Shown in pieces: positions 9,530-19,045 of a DNA stretch of 64,000 nt (position 1 is its first letter; each line of letters opens with the position of its first letter). The position numbers and the translations under genes are program-made. A model generated the notes under the pieces. It saw only the letters and a list, made by a program, of their open reading frames with translations, was not told the DNA's origin and did no database searches. This DNA is from Flaviflexus ciconiae (GTDB lineage Bacteria; Actinomycetota; Actinomycetes; Actinomycetales; Actinomycetaceae): assembly GCF_003971195.1 (NCBI RefSeq), contig NZ_CP034593.1, forward strand, positions 1,178,001-1,242,000, read 5' to 3'.

Positions 9530-9597
9530 ACCCGGTAGCTCTGCCTCGTGGTTTCGTCTTTTTGCTAGCTCTGTGGTCTCAACTCTCGCTACCGGGT
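9530..9597. repeat. 10-bp inverted repeat with GGTAGCTC copies
   Basis: ACCCGGTAGC at 9530-9539 is exactly inverted at 9588-9597, 48 bases apart, and related GGGTAGCTC and GCTAGCTC words lie near by. It sits in the 296-base space between divergent acyP and the Pcm-like gene. A regulator site or a worn repeat are both possible. Confidence 0.35.
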
Positions 9598-9796
9598 GGG
9601 TGCGAATCCCTCAAGAAACTGCTTCGGGCTCACTCCACCGATGGCAAGCGCGCTATCCCCCAGCACGTTTGCTTGGCGACAAGGTTACCCGCCGAGGAGA
9701 ACATGCGCGAGGAATTTATCTGCTTACCTCTCCGACTTTCGTACCTTCCATCTCCGTCATTTCCTGGGATGATGGAAGAACCAGGAAGGAGAACAC

Positions 9797-10372
9797 ATGC
9801 CGTTCACTCGCAATGAGATCCATGTTGCCATGGAGCGCCGGAATCGGCGCGACTTCCTGCCGAGGAATGCTCAGCATGCTGCCTCCATTGACCGCCCGAT
9901 CCTCATTGGCCACGGACAAACCAACTCCCAGCCGAGAACGGTTGCGGACATGATCGAGCTTCTCGAACTCGAAGAAGGCCACAGGGTTCTCGACGTCGGT
10001 TCGGGTTCGGGATGGTCGACGGCGATCCTTGCCGATTTGGTTGGGGAAACCGGAAGCGTGACCGCAACAGAGCTTATTCCCGAGCTTGCCGACAAGGCTC
10101 GGATAGCCCTTGCAAAGCAGAACCTCCCCTGGGCCACGATCTACGATGCTGATCCGGAGGTGCTGGGATGGCCGGAGGGCGCCCCCTACGACCGCATCCT
10201 CGTCTCGGCACAGGCACAGCAACTACCCGAATCACTCATCGACCAGTTGGCGCCATCTGGGCTCATGGTTATCCCCGTTGCCACGCACATGCTCCGGGTT
10301 GCGAAAACCGGGGGCGAGCCGGACATTTCAAGGCACGGACGCTACTCCTTCGTTCCGCTCATCGAAGGCTGA
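9797..10372 (+). CDS. pcm: protein-L-isoaspartate O-methyltransferase-like enzyme
   Basis: 191-residue SAM-dependent methyltransferase of the PCMT family. IGHGQTNSQPRTVADMIELL is the family's substrate-binding entrance. VLDVGSGSGWSTAILADLVG is SAM motif I, and YDRILVSAQAQQLPESLIDQLAPSGLMVIPV is the motif II/III region. The family methylates L-isoaspartyl residues in damaged proteins, allowing repair. GAAGGAGAAC is well placed before ATG 9797. Several family members in actinobacteria are shortened homologues, so the isoaspartate activity is inferred. Confidence 0.82.
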   Translation: MPFTRNEIHVAMERRNRRDFLPRNAQHAASIDRPILIGHGQTNSQPRTVADMIELLELEEGHRVLDVGSGSGWSTAILADLVGETGSVTATELIPELADKARIALAKQNLPWATIYDADPEVLGWPEGAPYDRILVSAQAQQLPESLIDQLAPSGLMVIPVATHMLRVAKTGGEPDISRHGRYSFVPLIEG

Positions 10373-10494
10373 CGCCAAGACCTTCAAAGCCACCCCGTGC
10401 TACGCGCCTGTGGTTGCTGCACCTGTGTAGGGTCGCCGAACGTTTGTAGTGTCGCGAACATCAGTTCACCGACTATTGAGCTGTACTATCGGCA

Positions 10495-10806
10495 CTATCG
10501 TCCCTTTTTCGTTTCGGTCCAAAGCATCCAGGCCACGACGAGAACGTAGAGGAGGGCGATGATCATGGGGATGAAGCCCCACACGGTTGGCGTAATAAAG
10601 CCAGCCACGAGGAAACCCGCGGCCCACCAGGCGATGTCGGCTTTCTTTGCTCCGTAGAAGGCTGCGACTACGCCGGTGATGGAGAAGACGCAGGCCATGA
10701 TCAGCATCGGATCTGCACCGGCAAGCACTGTCGCCACGATTCCCGATACGCAGTAGAGGGCGGCAATGAGTGCACCGATCAAGTAGGCCCGCTTTATGTT
10801 CTCCAT
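10495..10806 (-). CDS. small membrane protein, four predicted segments
   Basis: 103 residues, almost all hydrophobic, with four likely membrane helices: about residues 7-28, 34-51, 58-72 and 76-96. It has a basic end TETKKGR. No named family was recognised. It is divergent from the DUF4916 gene, with 47 bases between the two start codons. It could belong to the small actinobacterial integral membrane proteins of unknown role. Confidence 0.65.
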   Translation of the reverse strand: MENIKRAYLIGALIAALYCVSGIVATVLAGADPMLIMACVFSITGVVAAFYGAKKADIAWWAAGFLVAGFITPTVWGFIPMIIALLYVLVVAWMLWTETKKGR

Positions 10807-10853
10807 GCGCTGAGAATCTCATAGATTTCTGGGAAGCCTGGCACAATCAGACT

Positions 10854-11384
10854 GTGAGCGAAATTGCATCAGAAGACATGGGGCCGTGGCTATCGCCCGA
10901 GGAGCTTGAGTTCGTGCGCCGCAAGGTGCCGATGGTGTACGTCGACATCGTGCCCGTCCGCACCGACGAATCCGGCCAAGTTGAATCCATCGGGCTTCTC
11001 CTGGAGGCTCAGGATGATGGGATCTCCCGTGCACTCGTCACCGGACGGGTGCTCTTTCACGAGACGGTCCGAGAGGCTATTGTCCGCCACCTCGAGAAGG
11101 ATCTGGGACCGGTAGCCCTCCCCCAGCTGTCCCCCTCGATACAGCCCTTCACGATTGCCGAATACTTCCCCACGCCAGGTTCGGGTAAGTACGACGAGCG
11201 TCAGCACGCCGTCTCCCTCTGCTACATCGTTCCCGTCATGGGCGAATGCGGGCCCGCCGCCGATACGCTCGAGGTCACCTGGTTCACGCCCGGCGAGGTG
11301 CGTACGCCCGAGTTGCAGGCCGAGATGAACGAGTCTCACGCACAGATTCTGCGCCAGGCCCTTGGCCAGATGGGTGAACTGTGA
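10854..11384 (+). CDS. DUF4916 (NUDIX-like) hydrolase family protein
   Basis: 176 residues: GPWLSPEELEFVRRKVPMVYVDIVPVRTDESG, RALVTGRVLFHETVREAIVRHLEKDLGP and TIAEYFPTPGSGKYDERQHAVSLCYIVPV are the conserved blocks of the actinobacterial DUF4916 family, which is related to NUDIX hydrolases. The classical GX5EX7REUXEEXGU box is not fully present, so hydrolase activity is unproven. The GTG at 10854 has no ribosome site; CACAAT lies six bases upstream and may be a -10 box of a leaderless message. The stop overlaps the start of the DUF3054 gene in GTGA. Confidence 0.8.
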   Translation: MSEIASEDMGPWLSPEELEFVRRKVPMVYVDIVPVRTDESGQVESIGLLLEAQDDGISRALVTGRVLFHETVREAIVRHLEKDLGPVALPQLSPSIQPFTIAEYFPTPGSGKYDERQHAVSLCYIVPVMGECGPAADTLEVTWFTPGEVRTPELQAEMNESHAQILRQALGQMGEL

Positions 11385-11737
11385 CCGCCTTTATCATCGA
11401 CATTATTTTGACCGGGGGTTTCGTCGCATACGGCATGAACACCCACGACTCCCCGTGGTCCGATTTCCCGGTGACCGCCGCACCCTTCGTCATTGCCCTC
11501 GTCATCGCCTGGCTCATCATCCCCCGCGTGCGGGAGCAGCCTTTCTCTCTCGTCTCCGGTGCCATCGTTGCGCTCCTGACCGCGGGGATCGGCTTGGCCC
11601 TGCGAGCAGGCTTCGGTCAGGGAGTCTCGGGGGCTTTCCCGATTGTCGCCACCGCCATGATCGCCGCGCTCTTCCTCGGGTGGCGACTCATTGCCCTTCT
11701 CATTAAGCAGGTACGACAGAAGCAGCAGTCAGCCTGA
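11381..11737 (+). CDS. DUF3054 membrane protein
   Basis: 118 residues with four membrane helices, starting TAFIIDIILTGGFVAYGMNTHD and ending in a basic tail KQVRQKQQSA. This matches the DUF3054 family of small actinobacterial inner-membrane proteins of unknown function. It starts at a GTG that overlaps the preceding stop by four bases, so its translation is coupled to DUF4916. Confidence 0.78.
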   Translation: MTAFIIDIILTGGFVAYGMNTHDSPWSDFPVTAAPFVIALVIAWLIIPRVREQPFSLVSGAIVALLTAGIGLALRAGFGQGVSGAFPIVATAMIAALFLGWRLIALLIKQVRQKQQSA

Positions 11738-11753
11738 TCCATCGACCGTGATC

Positions 11754-11790
11754 ATCGGGCTCCAGAACACAGTGTCAGATGGAGCCCGAT
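11754..11790 (+). terminator. hairpin after DUF3054 gene
   Basis: A perfect 11-bp stem ATCGGGCTCCA/TGGAGCCCGAT (11754-11764 and 11780-11790) lies 16 bases after the stop. It has no T tract, so termination is inferred from position. Confidence 0.5.
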
Positions 11791-11806
11791 GAACAACCTA
11801 AGTAGA

Positions 11807-11832
11807 GCCCGTCAGCAGTGGAGCTGGCGGGC
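11807..11832 (+). terminator. second GC-rich hairpin before trans-sulfuration gene
   Basis: The arms GCCCGTCAGC and GCTGGCGGGC (10 bp, one G-U) enclose AGTGGA. The hairpin is followed by CTTCTCTGTG. With the hairpin at 11754 it could form a tandem terminator, or it could be the leader of the gene at 11955. Confidence 0.4.
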
Positions 11833-11954
11833 CTTCTCTGTGCAGGAGTTATCGGTCTTGCACGAATCGCTTATTGGTCTCGCCAGTAAAGACGAACCAG
11901 ACTATTCAGGCGGCTGTTCACTTGCGCCGATAACCTGATCTCTCAGGAGGCTCG

Positions 11955-13037
11955 ATGTCCATTCATACCTATCTTGCACAGCTCGGAAACCGTCGCGATC
12001 CAGAGACCGGTGCTATCAGCATGCCGATCCACCTGTCGACGACGTTCGCACACCCCGAACTCGGTCGCAGCACCGGATACGACTACACCCGTACCAAGAA
12101 CCCGACTCGCACGGTTCTTGAAGAGGGTCTCGCTGAACTCGAAGGCGGCACGCATGCGGTTGCCACGTCCTCAGGTATGTCGGCCGTGCAGCTCGTCTTT
12201 GGCCTGTACCCGGCCCGGTCAAAGTTCCTCGTCACTCGAGATGTTTACGGTGGCTCGTACCGTTACTTCAACGACCTGGAAGACAAGGGCCATGCTTCCT
12301 TCGAGTTCTTCGACACCGAGGAAGAACTCGCGGGTCTCATGAGCGACGAAATTGCGGCCGTGTTCTTGGAAACTCCCACGAACCCGCTCATGAAGGAACT
12401 CACCATTCGCGTAATCTCCGACATTGCCAACCCCCACGGGGCTCATGTCATTGTCGACAACACGTTCCTGACACCGCTTCGTCAGCGCCCGCTCGACGAT
12501 GGAGCAACGATCTCCATTCACTCCGGTACGAAGTACCTGAGTGGGCACAACGACATCCTGGCCGGCGCCGTGATCACGAACGACCCGGCTATTGGCGAGA
12601 AGTTGCAGTGGCTGGCGAATACGACCGGTCCCACCCTGTCACCGTTCGATTCCTGGCTTTTCATTCGTTCTCTCAAGACCCTGCCGATCCGTATCGACCG
12701 TCAGGAGGCAACGGCCCGCGAGGTTGCACACGCACTGGAGAACCACCCCGAGATCGAGGAAGTTCTCTACCCGGGTAAGAGTGCGATGATTTCCATCAAG
12801 GTCAGGGATGTCTCGAAGATCAACAAGGTCCTCACATCCCTGAAGATCTTCACATACGCAGAAAGCCTGGGCGGAGTGGAAAGCCTGATCACCCACCCGG
12901 TCACCCAAACCCACGCCGACATTCCAGTTGAGGTCCGGGAATCCTACGGCCTCACCGACAGCCTGTTGCGCCTGTCGATCGGTCTTGAAGATCCCCAATG
13001 TCTGATCGAGGATTTGAACCAGGCACTCGGCGACTAG
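11955..13037 (+). CDS. Cys/Met metabolism PLP-dependent trans-sulfuration enzyme
   Basis: 360 residues of the cystathionine gamma-synthase/lyase family. Visible blocks are YDYTRTKNPTRTVLEEGLAELEGG, ATSSGMSAVQLV (phosphate loop), VFLETPTNPLMKE, VIVDNTFLTPLRQRPLDDGA, and SIHSGTKYLSGHNDILAG with the pyridoxal-phosphate lysine. The C-terminal SLGGVESLITHPVTQTHADIP and LLRLSIGLEDPQCLIEDL complete the fold. Synthase, gamma-lyase and beta-lyase cannot be told apart by eye; lack of a neighbouring metX or cysK leaves the pathway direction open. CAGGAGGCTCG is correctly spaced before ATG 11955. Confidence 0.88.
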   Translation: MSIHTYLAQLGNRRDPETGAISMPIHLSTTFAHPELGRSTGYDYTRTKNPTRTVLEEGLAELEGGTHAVATSSGMSAVQLVFGLYPARSKFLVTRDVYGGSYRYFNDLEDKGHASFEFFDTEEELAGLMSDEIAAVFLETPTNPLMKELTIRVISDIANPHGAHVIVDNTFLTPLRQRPLDDGATISIHSGTKYLSGHNDILAGAVITNDPAIGEKLQWLANTTGPTLSPFDSWLFIRSLKTLPIRIDRQEATAREVAHALENHPEIEEVLYPGKSAMISIKVRDVSKINKVLTSLKIFTYAESLGGVESLITHPVTQTHADIPVEVRESYGLTDSLLRLSIGLEDPQCLIEDLNQALGD

Positions 13038-13107
13038 TCGGCAAACATCACGCAACAAACCTGGGCTTTCATGACGTAGCAAGCTTCGGCTTTCAAACAG
13101 CTAAACA

Positions 13108-13156
13108 GTAGACAGGAGGGGAGCAGTTCATTTCGAACTGGTCGCCTCCTGTCTAC
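13108..13156. terminator. bidirectional hairpin between convergent genes
   Basis: Arms GTAGACAGGAGG and CCTCCTGTCTAC (13108-13119 and 13145-13156) with an inner AGTTC/GAACT stem. It lies between the trans-sulfuration gene and the end of rdgB. Confidence 0.65.
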
Positions 13157-13224
13157 GGACTTCTGGTTACGTGCCTGATTAACTCGCGGCGGTGCCGCTC
13201 AACTCGCTGAGGCACCGCTTGCTT

Positions 13225-13803
13225 TTATTCGATCCCGAACCTTGTCATCTCGGCCTTCAGTGCCCGGAAGGCTTGTCCGCGGTGGGAGATTGAGTTCTTC
13301 TCCCGGCTCGTCAGTTCTGCCGCGGTCTGTTCGTATCCGTCGGGTACGAAGATCGGGTCGTAGCCGAAACCGCCCTCGCCACGGCGTTCCCGGATGAGCC
13401 TACCCGGCATGATACCCGTGGCAATGATGTCGGGCTGGCCGGGGCTCACGTAGACGGCGGCACACACGAACTTTGCCTGACGGAGGTCGTCCCCAACGTC
13501 GTTGAGCTGACCGAGAAGCAGATCCGTGTTCTCATCATCTGCTCCGTGGCGCCCGCACCAGCGGGCCGAGAAGACGCCCGGTGACCCGCCCAGCACGTCG
13601 ACGCACAGGCCCGAGTCGTCGGCGATAACGGCCTCGCCGGTGCGTTCTGCAACATAGCGGGCCTTGATGAGGGCATTGCCTGCGAAGGTCACGTCATCTT
13701 CCACCGGATCACCGAGATTACCCGGTGACAGGTCAATGTCTTCACGCCCGAGGATCTGCCGGACTTCGACAAGCTTGTGGGCGTTGCGGGAAGCGAGAAT
13801 CAT
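13225..13803 (-). CDS. rdgB: XTP/dITP pyrophosphatase, RdgB/HAM1
   Basis: 192 residues. It removes non-canonical purine nucleoside triphosphates such as ITP and XTP. Motifs: [17 protein letters not shown] at the start (SxNxxK nucleotide site), [24 protein letters not shown], and [21 protein letters not shown] and [13 protein letters not shown] at the end. Last gene of the clpS-DUF2017-murI-MBL-rph-rdgB operon; its ATG overlaps the rph stop in ATGA, implying translational coupling. The rph-rdgB order is common in actinobacteria. Confidence 0.95.
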   Translation of the reverse strand: MILASRNAHKLVEVRQILGREDIDLSPGNLGDPVEDDVTFAGNALIKARYVAERTGEAVIADDSGLCVDVLGGSPGVFSARWCGRHGADDENTDLLLGQLNDVGDDLRQAKFVCAAVYVSPGQPDIIATGIMPGRLIRERRGEGGFGYDPIFVPDGYEQTAAELTSREKNSISHRGQAFRALKAEMTRFGIE

Positions 13804-14519
13804 GCCAGGGCGCCTTTCTGAAGCTCGGTGAGTTCGCCGGCTCCCTTGACTGCGAGGTCAAGAAGCTCGTTCAATTCATCGCGGTTAAACGTACCATCCT
13901 CCGCGGTTCCCTGGATCTCGACAAAGTTGCCCGAGCCGGTGATGACAACGTTCATGTCGGTTTCCGCCCGAACGTCTTCCTCGTAGGGCAGGTCAAGCAT
14001 CGGGGTGCCATCCACAATTCCGACGGAGACAGCGGCAACGGAGTCCTTCAGCGGGGAGGACGTGATGATCTTGTTCTCCAGTGCCCACTCGACAGCGAGC
14101 GACAGTGCCACGTAAGCGCCGGTGATCGATGCTGTGCGGGTCCCGCCATCGGCTTGCAGCACGTCGCAGTCGAGAACGATGGAGTTCTCCCCCAGCTTGC
14201 TCATGTCCACAACGGCCCTGAGGGATCGCCCAATGAGGCGGGAGATTTCGTGGGTACGTCCGCCGATCTTGCCCTTGACGGATTCGCGGGGACTGCGGGA
14301 ATCGGTCGCCCTGGGGAGCATGGCGTACTCGGCTGTTACCCAGCCTTCCCCAGATCCCTGCTTCCAGCGCGGGACACCTTCGGTGAAGGATGCGGTGCAG
14401 AGCACTCTGGTTTTGCCGAATTCGACGAGGCAACTGCCTTCACCGGCCTCCTGCCAACTCGGTGTGATAGTTACGTTTCTCAGTTCATCGAGGCTGCGAA
14501 GATCTTTGCGTGTCGTCAT
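13800..14519 (-). CDS. rph: ribonuclease PH
   Basis: 239 residues. The phosphorolytic 3'-5' exoribonuclease trims tRNA precursors. Evidence: [56 protein letters not shown] and [25 protein letters not shown], the last holding the phosphate- and metal-site residues. The length is full. Start and stop overlap the neighbouring genes by four bases (ATGA), so it is expressed with the MBL hydrolase and rdgB. Confidence 0.96.
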   Translation of the reverse strand: MTTRKDLRSLDELRNVTITPSWQEAGEGSCLVEFGKTRVLCTASFTEGVPRWKQGSGEGWVTAEYAMLPRATDSRSPRESVKGKIGGRTHEISRLIGRSLRAVVDMSKLGENSIVLDCDVLQADGGTRTASITGAYVALSLAVEWALENKIITSSPLKDSVAAVSVGIVDGTPMLDLPYEEDVRAETDMNVVITGSGNFVEIQGTAEDGTFNRDELNELLDLAVKGAGELTELQKGALA

Positions 14520-15292
14520 GCACCCATTCTAGAAGGGTTTGCGACATGAAAGGTACCACCGGGGTTGGCAACGGCAATGGGGCCCGAATAGGTCGCCCTG
14601 GCCTCCTGGCAAACGACGTCGGGATCGGTCCAGGGTTGCAGGTGGGTGAGGAGGAGGTTCTTCACGCCCGCCTCCGTCGCAATCTGGCCTGCCCTGCCGC
14701 CCGTCAGGTGAATGTCGCGGACCGTGTCGCGGGAAGCCTCAAAGGCTGCTTCGCACAGGTACATGTCGGCGTCCTTGGCTGCCGCGACCTGGCCTTCGCA
14801 GTAGTCGGTGTCGCCCGAGTAGGTGAGCACTTCGCCGCCGGGGCCGGTCAGCCTGATCGCAAGCGCCGGTACGGGGTGCACGGCATGGAAGAACTCGAGA
14901 TCGATGTCCCCGACCGTCACGGAATCCCCCTGGGCGACGGTGTGGAACGTGAACTCGCCTTCGTAGTTCTCCTCGGGGCCGTCGCCGCCAATTTGGCGGG
15001 TGCGGAACAGACCATCGCCGGGGCTATAAACGTCAACGGGTCCGAGAGGTCCGCCGGGGAACCAGCGCCGATACACCTGCATGCCAATAATGTCGGCCAC
15101 GTGGTCGGTGTGCAGGTGGGAGAGGACGATTGCGTCGACCTCGGCCGGGTCAATGTAGTTCATGAGCTGACCCATGGTGCCCGGCCCAAGATCGAGGATG
15201 ATTGTTGTCGTATCGGTCTTGACCAGATAGGCCGAGGCTGCGCCCTTCGGGCCGGACATCGAACCCGAGCATCCGATAACTGTGAGTTTCAT
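14516..15292 (-). CDS. metallo-beta-lactamase-fold hydrolase
   Basis: 258 residues. HLHTDHVAD (about residues 59-67) is the zinc-binding HxHxDH motif. [10 protein letters not shown] supplies the bridging Asp, with further zinc-site histidines in [11 protein letters not shown] and LLLTHLQPW. The closest description is the RNase Z/cyclase-dehydrase-like hydrolases commonly found next to murI in actinobacteria. Catalysis on a phosphodiester is likely, but the substrate is unknown. The murI stop and this ATG share ATGA. Confidence 0.85.
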   Translation of the reverse strand: MKLTVIGCSGSMSGPKGAASAYLVKTDTTTIILDLGPGTMGQLMNYIDPAEVDAIVLSHLHTDHVADIIGMQVYRRWFPGGPLGPVDVYSPGDGLFRTRQIGGDGPEENYEGEFTFHTVAQGDSVTVGDIDLEFFHAVHPVPALAIRLTGPGGEVLTYSGDTDYCEGQVAAAKDADMYLCEAAFEASRDTVRDIHLTGGRAGQIATEAGVKNLLLTHLQPWTDPDVVCQEARATYSGPIAVANPGGTFHVANPSRMGA

Positions 15293-16098
15293 TGGACCTC
15301 CACGCGGCGGACTGTGCCCACTTCGGGGCCCAGGAAGCGACGGGCAAGAACCTGGAACGATTCCGCGTCGCCGGTTGACAGGAAACGGTGTGTGGGCGGT
15401 GCGGTTTCTGTGCGCTCGAGGCCGCCCGCCACGAGAGCCCGGTAAGTATCTTTCGCGGTCTCTTCCGCCGAGGACACAAGCGTCACTGAATGCCCCATGA
15501 CGTAGGAGATAACACCGGTGAGAAGAGGATAGTGGGTGCACCCAAGAACGAGAGTATCGACCCGGGCTGCCTTGATCGGCTCCAGGTACTCCTGGGCCAC
15601 ATTGAGCAGATCCGGCCCGCCGGTCTGCCCCGATTCAACATACTCAACGAACAGCGGCGCAGCCGCGATCGTGACCTCGATGTTGGGAGCCGCAGCAAAG
15701 GCGTCCGGGTAGGCACCGGAGTTCACGGTCGCATTGGTACCGATCACGCCGACCTTGCCGTTGCGGGTGGCGGCCGCAGCCCTGCGAACTGCTGGCTGGA
15801 TCACTTCGATGACGGGGATTCCCATGCCGACCTCGTAGCGTTCACGAGCGTCGTGAAGGGCAGCGGCCGAAGCTGAGTTGCAGGCCATGACAATCATCTT
15901 GACCCCGGACTCAACCAGGAGGTCGAGAGCGTCAAGGGAGAGCTGGCGCACGTCCGCGATAGGACGGGGGCCGTAGGGCGTGTGGGCGGTGTCGCCCACG
16001 TAGGTGACCGCTTCATTCGGTAGCTGGTCAAGGATTGCGCGCGCGACGGTCAGGCCTCCCACTCCGGAGTCAAAAATGCCAATCGGCGCGTCACTCAT
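15289..16098 (-). CDS. murI: glutamate racemase
   Basis: 269 residues that convert L- to D-glutamate for peptidoglycan. [17 protein letters not shown] opens the protein. The catalytic cysteines lie in [11 protein letters not shown] (about residue 73) and [10 protein letters not shown] (about residue 184). [15 protein letters not shown] is a further family block. The gene overlaps the MBL hydrolase downstream and follows the DUF2017 gene by nine bases. Confidence 0.96.
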   Translation of the reverse strand: MSDAPIGIFDSGVGGLTVARAILDQLPNEAVTYVGDTAHTPYGPRPIADVRQLSLDALDLLVESGVKMIVMACNSASAAALHDARERYEVGMGIPVIEVIQPAVRRAAAATRNGKVGVIGTNATVNSGAYPDAFAAAPNIEVTIAAAPLFVEYVESGQTGGPDLLNVAQEYLEPIKAARVDTLVLGCTHYPLLTGVISYVMGHSVTLVSSAEETAKDTYRALVAGGLERTETAPPTHRFLSTGDAESFQVLARRFLGPEVGTVRRVEVQ

Positions 16099-16107
16099 GG
16101 GTCGACT

Positions 16108-16716
16108 TTATCCGCGCGGACGTCGCAGGCGCACCGCATCGATGAGTGAATCCTGCCACCAGGTGATCATGGCAAAAACAAGGATGAGCTGGTTTTCCAC
16201 CTCTTGCTCTTCATCCTCGGGGTCTTGCGGGTGGAGACCGTCGGCGATCTCTCCGGCCCTGTGTGCGATCTCATCGGCACGCTCGGAGGAGTCAATATCG
16301 AGGCGGGTGGCAAGAACGAGGCGCAGGTCATTAAGCGCCGCCATCCACACCGGAATATCGTCCTCGGCCACAAAGATCCTGCCGGTGGAGGCGGACAGCA
16401 CTCGGTACACGGTCGTCAGGTTTGAGATCTTCGTGGACCGCACGGAAGACTCGGTGAGCTGGCGTAGCTCTCGTGCTTCTTCCGGATCCTCGCTCATGTC
16501 CGGCAGCAGCCGATACAGTGCCGGATCCGAGCTTGGCTCCTGGGCCGGGGCGAGCTCACGTTCAAGAACGGCAAGGGGATCGTCGGTGACGTCAACGACC
16601 GCAACGTCCTCACCGAGGACGGAGACGACGTCACGCATAAGGGAAGCAATGACTTCGAGTTCAAAAATGTCGCCACCGGAGCTGACTCCGCCCCGGACTC
16701 TGCGGAAACCAAACAT
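16108..16716 (-). CDS. DUF2017 family protein
   Basis: 202 residues beginning MFGFRRVRGGVSSGGDIFELEVIASLM. This is the conserved start of DUF2017, an actinobacterial family nearly always found after clpS. The middle contains LRQLTESSVRSTKISNLTTVYRVL. The C-terminal helices include VWMAALNDLRLVLATRLDI. It has no membrane segment. Its conserved partnership with ClpS suggests a role in ClpCP proteolysis, but no activity is known. ATG 16716 is one base from the clpS stop. Confidence 0.85.
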   Translation of the reverse strand: MFGFRRVRGGVSSGGDIFELEVIASLMRDVVSVLGEDVAVVDVTDDPLAVLERELAPAQEPSSDPALYRLLPDMSEDPEEARELRQLTESSVRSTKISNLTTVYRVLSASTGRIFVAEDDIPVWMAALNDLRLVLATRLDIDSSERADEIAHRAGEIADGLHPQDPEDEEQEVENQLILVFAMITWWQDSLIDAVRLRRPRG

Positions 16717-16717
16717 G

Positions 16718-17011
16718 CTATGCGTCCTTCTCGATCGTGGCGTGCAGGCCGTAGGAGTGCATTGCCTGGACATCGGTTTCCATGGCCTCCCGTGAACCGG
16801 AGGAGACAACGGCCCTGCCGTTGGAATGCACCTCCATCATCAGCCTGTTGGCGGTGAGTGCATCGAACCCGAAATAGGATTCAAAAACCCAGGCCACGTA
16901 GCTCATGAGGTTGATCGGATCGTCATGCACGACTGTGCGCCACGAAGGGGCGGCTTCGCGCTCCTCCGTCGGGGTCGGCGAAGGCATTGAAGAAGGAGTT
17001 GGTTGAGTCAT
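16718..17011 (-). CDS. clpS: ClpS adaptor for ATP-dependent proteolysis
   Basis: 97 residues. After a Pro/Ser/Thr-rich leader, SWRTVVHDDPINLMSYVAWVFESYFG carries the N-degron pocket region with the DDPxN motif; MEVHSNGRAVVSSGSREAMETDV and HSYGLHATIEKDA follow. ClpS brings N-degron substrates to the ClpC or ClpA unfoldase. First gene of the operon running to rdgB, and divergent from pncB. Confidence 0.93.
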   Translation of the reverse strand: MTQPTPSSMPSPTPTEEREAAPSWRTVVHDDPINLMSYVAWVFESYFGFDALTANRLMMEVHSNGRAVVSSGSREAMETDVQAMHSYGLHATIEKDA

Positions 17012-17080
17012 TACCCGCTATTCTACGCAACAGCGGGGAAATTGGGCTGTGAGGTTGTCTGGGCCACTAGAGTGGGACCC

Positions 17081-18433
17081 ATGCATAAGTCCACTGCACT
17101 GCTCACCGACATGTATGAGCTGACCATGGTCGACTCAACCCTCGCCTCCGGGACTGCCGATCGGCAGTCCGTCTTCGAAGTGTTCTCCCGGCGATTGCCG
17201 TCCGGAAGACGGTACGGAGTTGTGGCCGGGACGGGGCGAATCCTTGACGAGATTGCCTCGTTCACGTTCTCCGACGAGGAACTTACTTACCTCAAAGACA
17301 CGAAGATTGTGTCCCCCGAGACCGTTGACTGGCTCGCCAACTACAAGTTCTCCGGCGACATCTACGGCTATGCGGAGGGCGAGTGCTTCTTCCCGCAGTC
17401 CCCGATCCTCACCGTGACCGGAACGTTCGCCGAAGCCGTTATCCTCGAAACTCTTGTCCTCTCGATCCTCAACCACGATGCCGCTGTGGCAGCGGCCGCC
17501 TCCCGCATGACAATCGCCGCCCACGGGCGCCCCTGCTTGGAGATGGGAGCGCGGCGCACCCACGAGCGTGCCGCCGTCTCCGCGGCCCGCGCCGCCGCCG
17601 TTGGTGGCTTCGCTGGCACGTCGGTTCTCGAGGCAGGCCGCACCTACGGCATCCCCGCCATCGGAACCGCCGCCCACTCCTTCACGCTCGTGCACGATAC
17701 GGAGGAGCAGGCCTTTGCTGCACAGGTGGCAACCATGGGACCGGACACGACCCTCCTGGTCGACACTTACGACGTGGAACGCGGCGTAGCCCGGGCCGTC
17801 CAGGCCGCCCGCGAAGCGGGAGGCGAGCTCGGGGCGGTCCGTCTCGACTCGGGCGACCTTGTTGCCCAGGCCTTCACGGTCCGCAAGCAGCTCGACGATC
17901 TGGGTGCCACCTCCACGAAGATCACGGTGACCTCCGATCTTGACGAGTACGCCATTGCCGCGCTCGGTGCCGCACCGGTCGACTCCTACGGCGTGGGCAC
18001 GAAGCTCGTCACCGGTTCGGGCTTCCCCACGGCCGAGCTGGTCTACAAGCTTGTTGCCCGCGAAGACGCGAACGGCAACATGAAGGAAGTTGCCAAGAAG
18101 TCGGCCTCCAAGAAGTCCTATGGCGGACTCAAGGTCGCGGGCCGGCTCGCCGACGAGGACGGTGTGGCCCGCGAAGAAGTCATCGTCTCCGCAGAGTCCT
18201 GGGAGCAGGGCCGGGCAGAGCTGGAGGAGATGGGGGCACGCCCCCTCCAGGTCCCGCTCGTTCTCGGCGGCTCCATCCAGCCCCACCACTCGGTGGCCGA
18301 AGCAAGCGAACATCACATCTCGTCCCGCAACCAGCTGCCGTACCAGGCATGGCGTCTCTCTGCGGGCGAGCCCGCTCTCCCCTCCCGCATGCTCGACATC
18401 TTCGAAGGCGACAACAACCCCTACGAGGGGTAG
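17081..18433 (+). CDS. pncB: nicotinate phosphoribosyltransferase
   Basis: 450 residues. It makes nicotinate mononucleotide from nicotinate and PRPP in NAD salvage. STALLTDMYELTMVDS, EVFSRRLPSGRRYGVVAGTGR, MGARRTHERAAVSAARAAAVGGFAGTS, AIGTAAHSFTLVHDTEEQAF (phosphorylatable His), LVDTYDVERGV and GAVRLDSGDL are all present. ATG 17081 has no ribosome site; TAGAGT ends seven bases before it and could drive a leaderless mRNA. The divergent clpS-pncB arrangement is common in actinobacteria. Confidence 0.94.
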   Translation: MHKSTALLTDMYELTMVDSTLASGTADRQSVFEVFSRRLPSGRRYGVVAGTGRILDEIASFTFSDEELTYLKDTKIVSPETVDWLANYKFSGDIYGYAEGECFFPQSPILTVTGTFAEAVILETLVLSILNHDAAVAAAASRMTIAAHGRPCLEMGARRTHERAAVSAARAAAVGGFAGTSVLEAGRTYGIPAIGTAAHSFTLVHDTEEQAFAAQVATMGPDTTLLVDTYDVERGVARAVQAAREAGGELGAVRLDSGDLVAQAFTVRKQLDDLGATSTKITVTSDLDEYAIAALGAAPVDSYGVGTKLVTGSGFPTAELVYKLVAREDANGNMKEVAKKSASKKSYGGLKVAGRLADEDGVAREEVIVSAESWEQGRAELEEMGARPLQVPLVLGGSIQPHHSVAEASEHHISSRNQLPYQAWRLSAGEPALPSRMLDIFEGDNNPYEG

Positions 18434-18537
18434 GAGAAGCTGGTTGTCCCTCCTTCGGGCACTCCCCTAGACGGGACCTGCCTGGAAGAGCCTCGACCAG
18501 ACAGCCCAGACCAGCAAATCCAGACCGAAAGACATGG

Positions 18538-18584
18538 GGTAAGGCTTGGGGCCACGGATCGTCTCCGTGGCCCCAAGCCTTACC
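18538..18584 (+). terminator. strong terminator after pncB
   Basis: A perfect 21-bp stem (18538-18558 and 18564-18584) with loop TCGTC, followed by GTTTCT. It lies about 105 bases after the pncB stop. Confidence 0.85.
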
Positions 18585-18663
18585 GTTTCTCAGCCCGGCT
18601 TACCGCACGAGATGTGTTGCCCTCGCCATGGTGCGCAACCGGTTGGGCGATCGCAGGTAGGCG

Positions 18664-18930
18664 CTACTTGTCGCCTTCTCCCCCACTGCCTCCGCCTCGC
18701 ATCTGCGAGTAGATTTCCTTGCATGCTGGGCACACCGGGAACGCCTCCGGGTTGCGGACGGGAATCCAGACCTTGCCGCACAGGGCGATCACAGCCTTGC
18801 CGGTCACGTTCGATTCGGTCAGCTTGTTCTTACGCACATAGTGCGCATAGCGCTCGTTGTCGCCCGGCTTAAGCTTTTGCTCTTCGCGGGTCTGAGTTAC
18901 GGAATCACTTGACGGGGTCGCTTGGCTCAT
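18664..18930 (-). CDS. DUF3039 protein with Cys pair
   Basis: 88 residues: SVTQTREEQKLKPGDNERYAHYVRKNKLTES, ALCGKVWIPVRNPEAFPVCPACKEIYSQM, then a Gly-rich tail. This is the DUF3039 family of actinobacteria. The cysteines (ALCG and CPAC) suggest a bound zinc ion. Function unknown. It is convergent with pncB, and the strong hairpin at 18538 separates them. Confidence 0.88.
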   Translation of the reverse strand: MSQATPSSDSVTQTREEQKLKPGDNERYAHYVRKNKLTESNVTGKAVIALCGKVWIPVRNPEAFPVCPACKEIYSQMRGGGSGGEGDK

Positions 18931-19045
18931 GGGGATTATCCTAGTTCGCTCTGGTCCAACAAGACAGTGCACGTTCACGAGAGCGCTACTGAAGGAAGTG
19001 CGGTCGATAACGAGTTTTAATCGGTAGAGCACTGTCTTTAAAGAC

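Noticed and set aside
13800..17011. Long plus-strand frames over the rph-MBL-murI operon
   Set aside because: All are antisense to conserved genes whose starts and stops overlap in the ATGA pattern of a real operon.
17135..18316. Long minus-strand frame opposite pncB (393 codons)
   Set aside because: It lies fully antisense to a well-supported enzyme gene, has no ribosome site and no family motif; GC-biased third positions create such frames.
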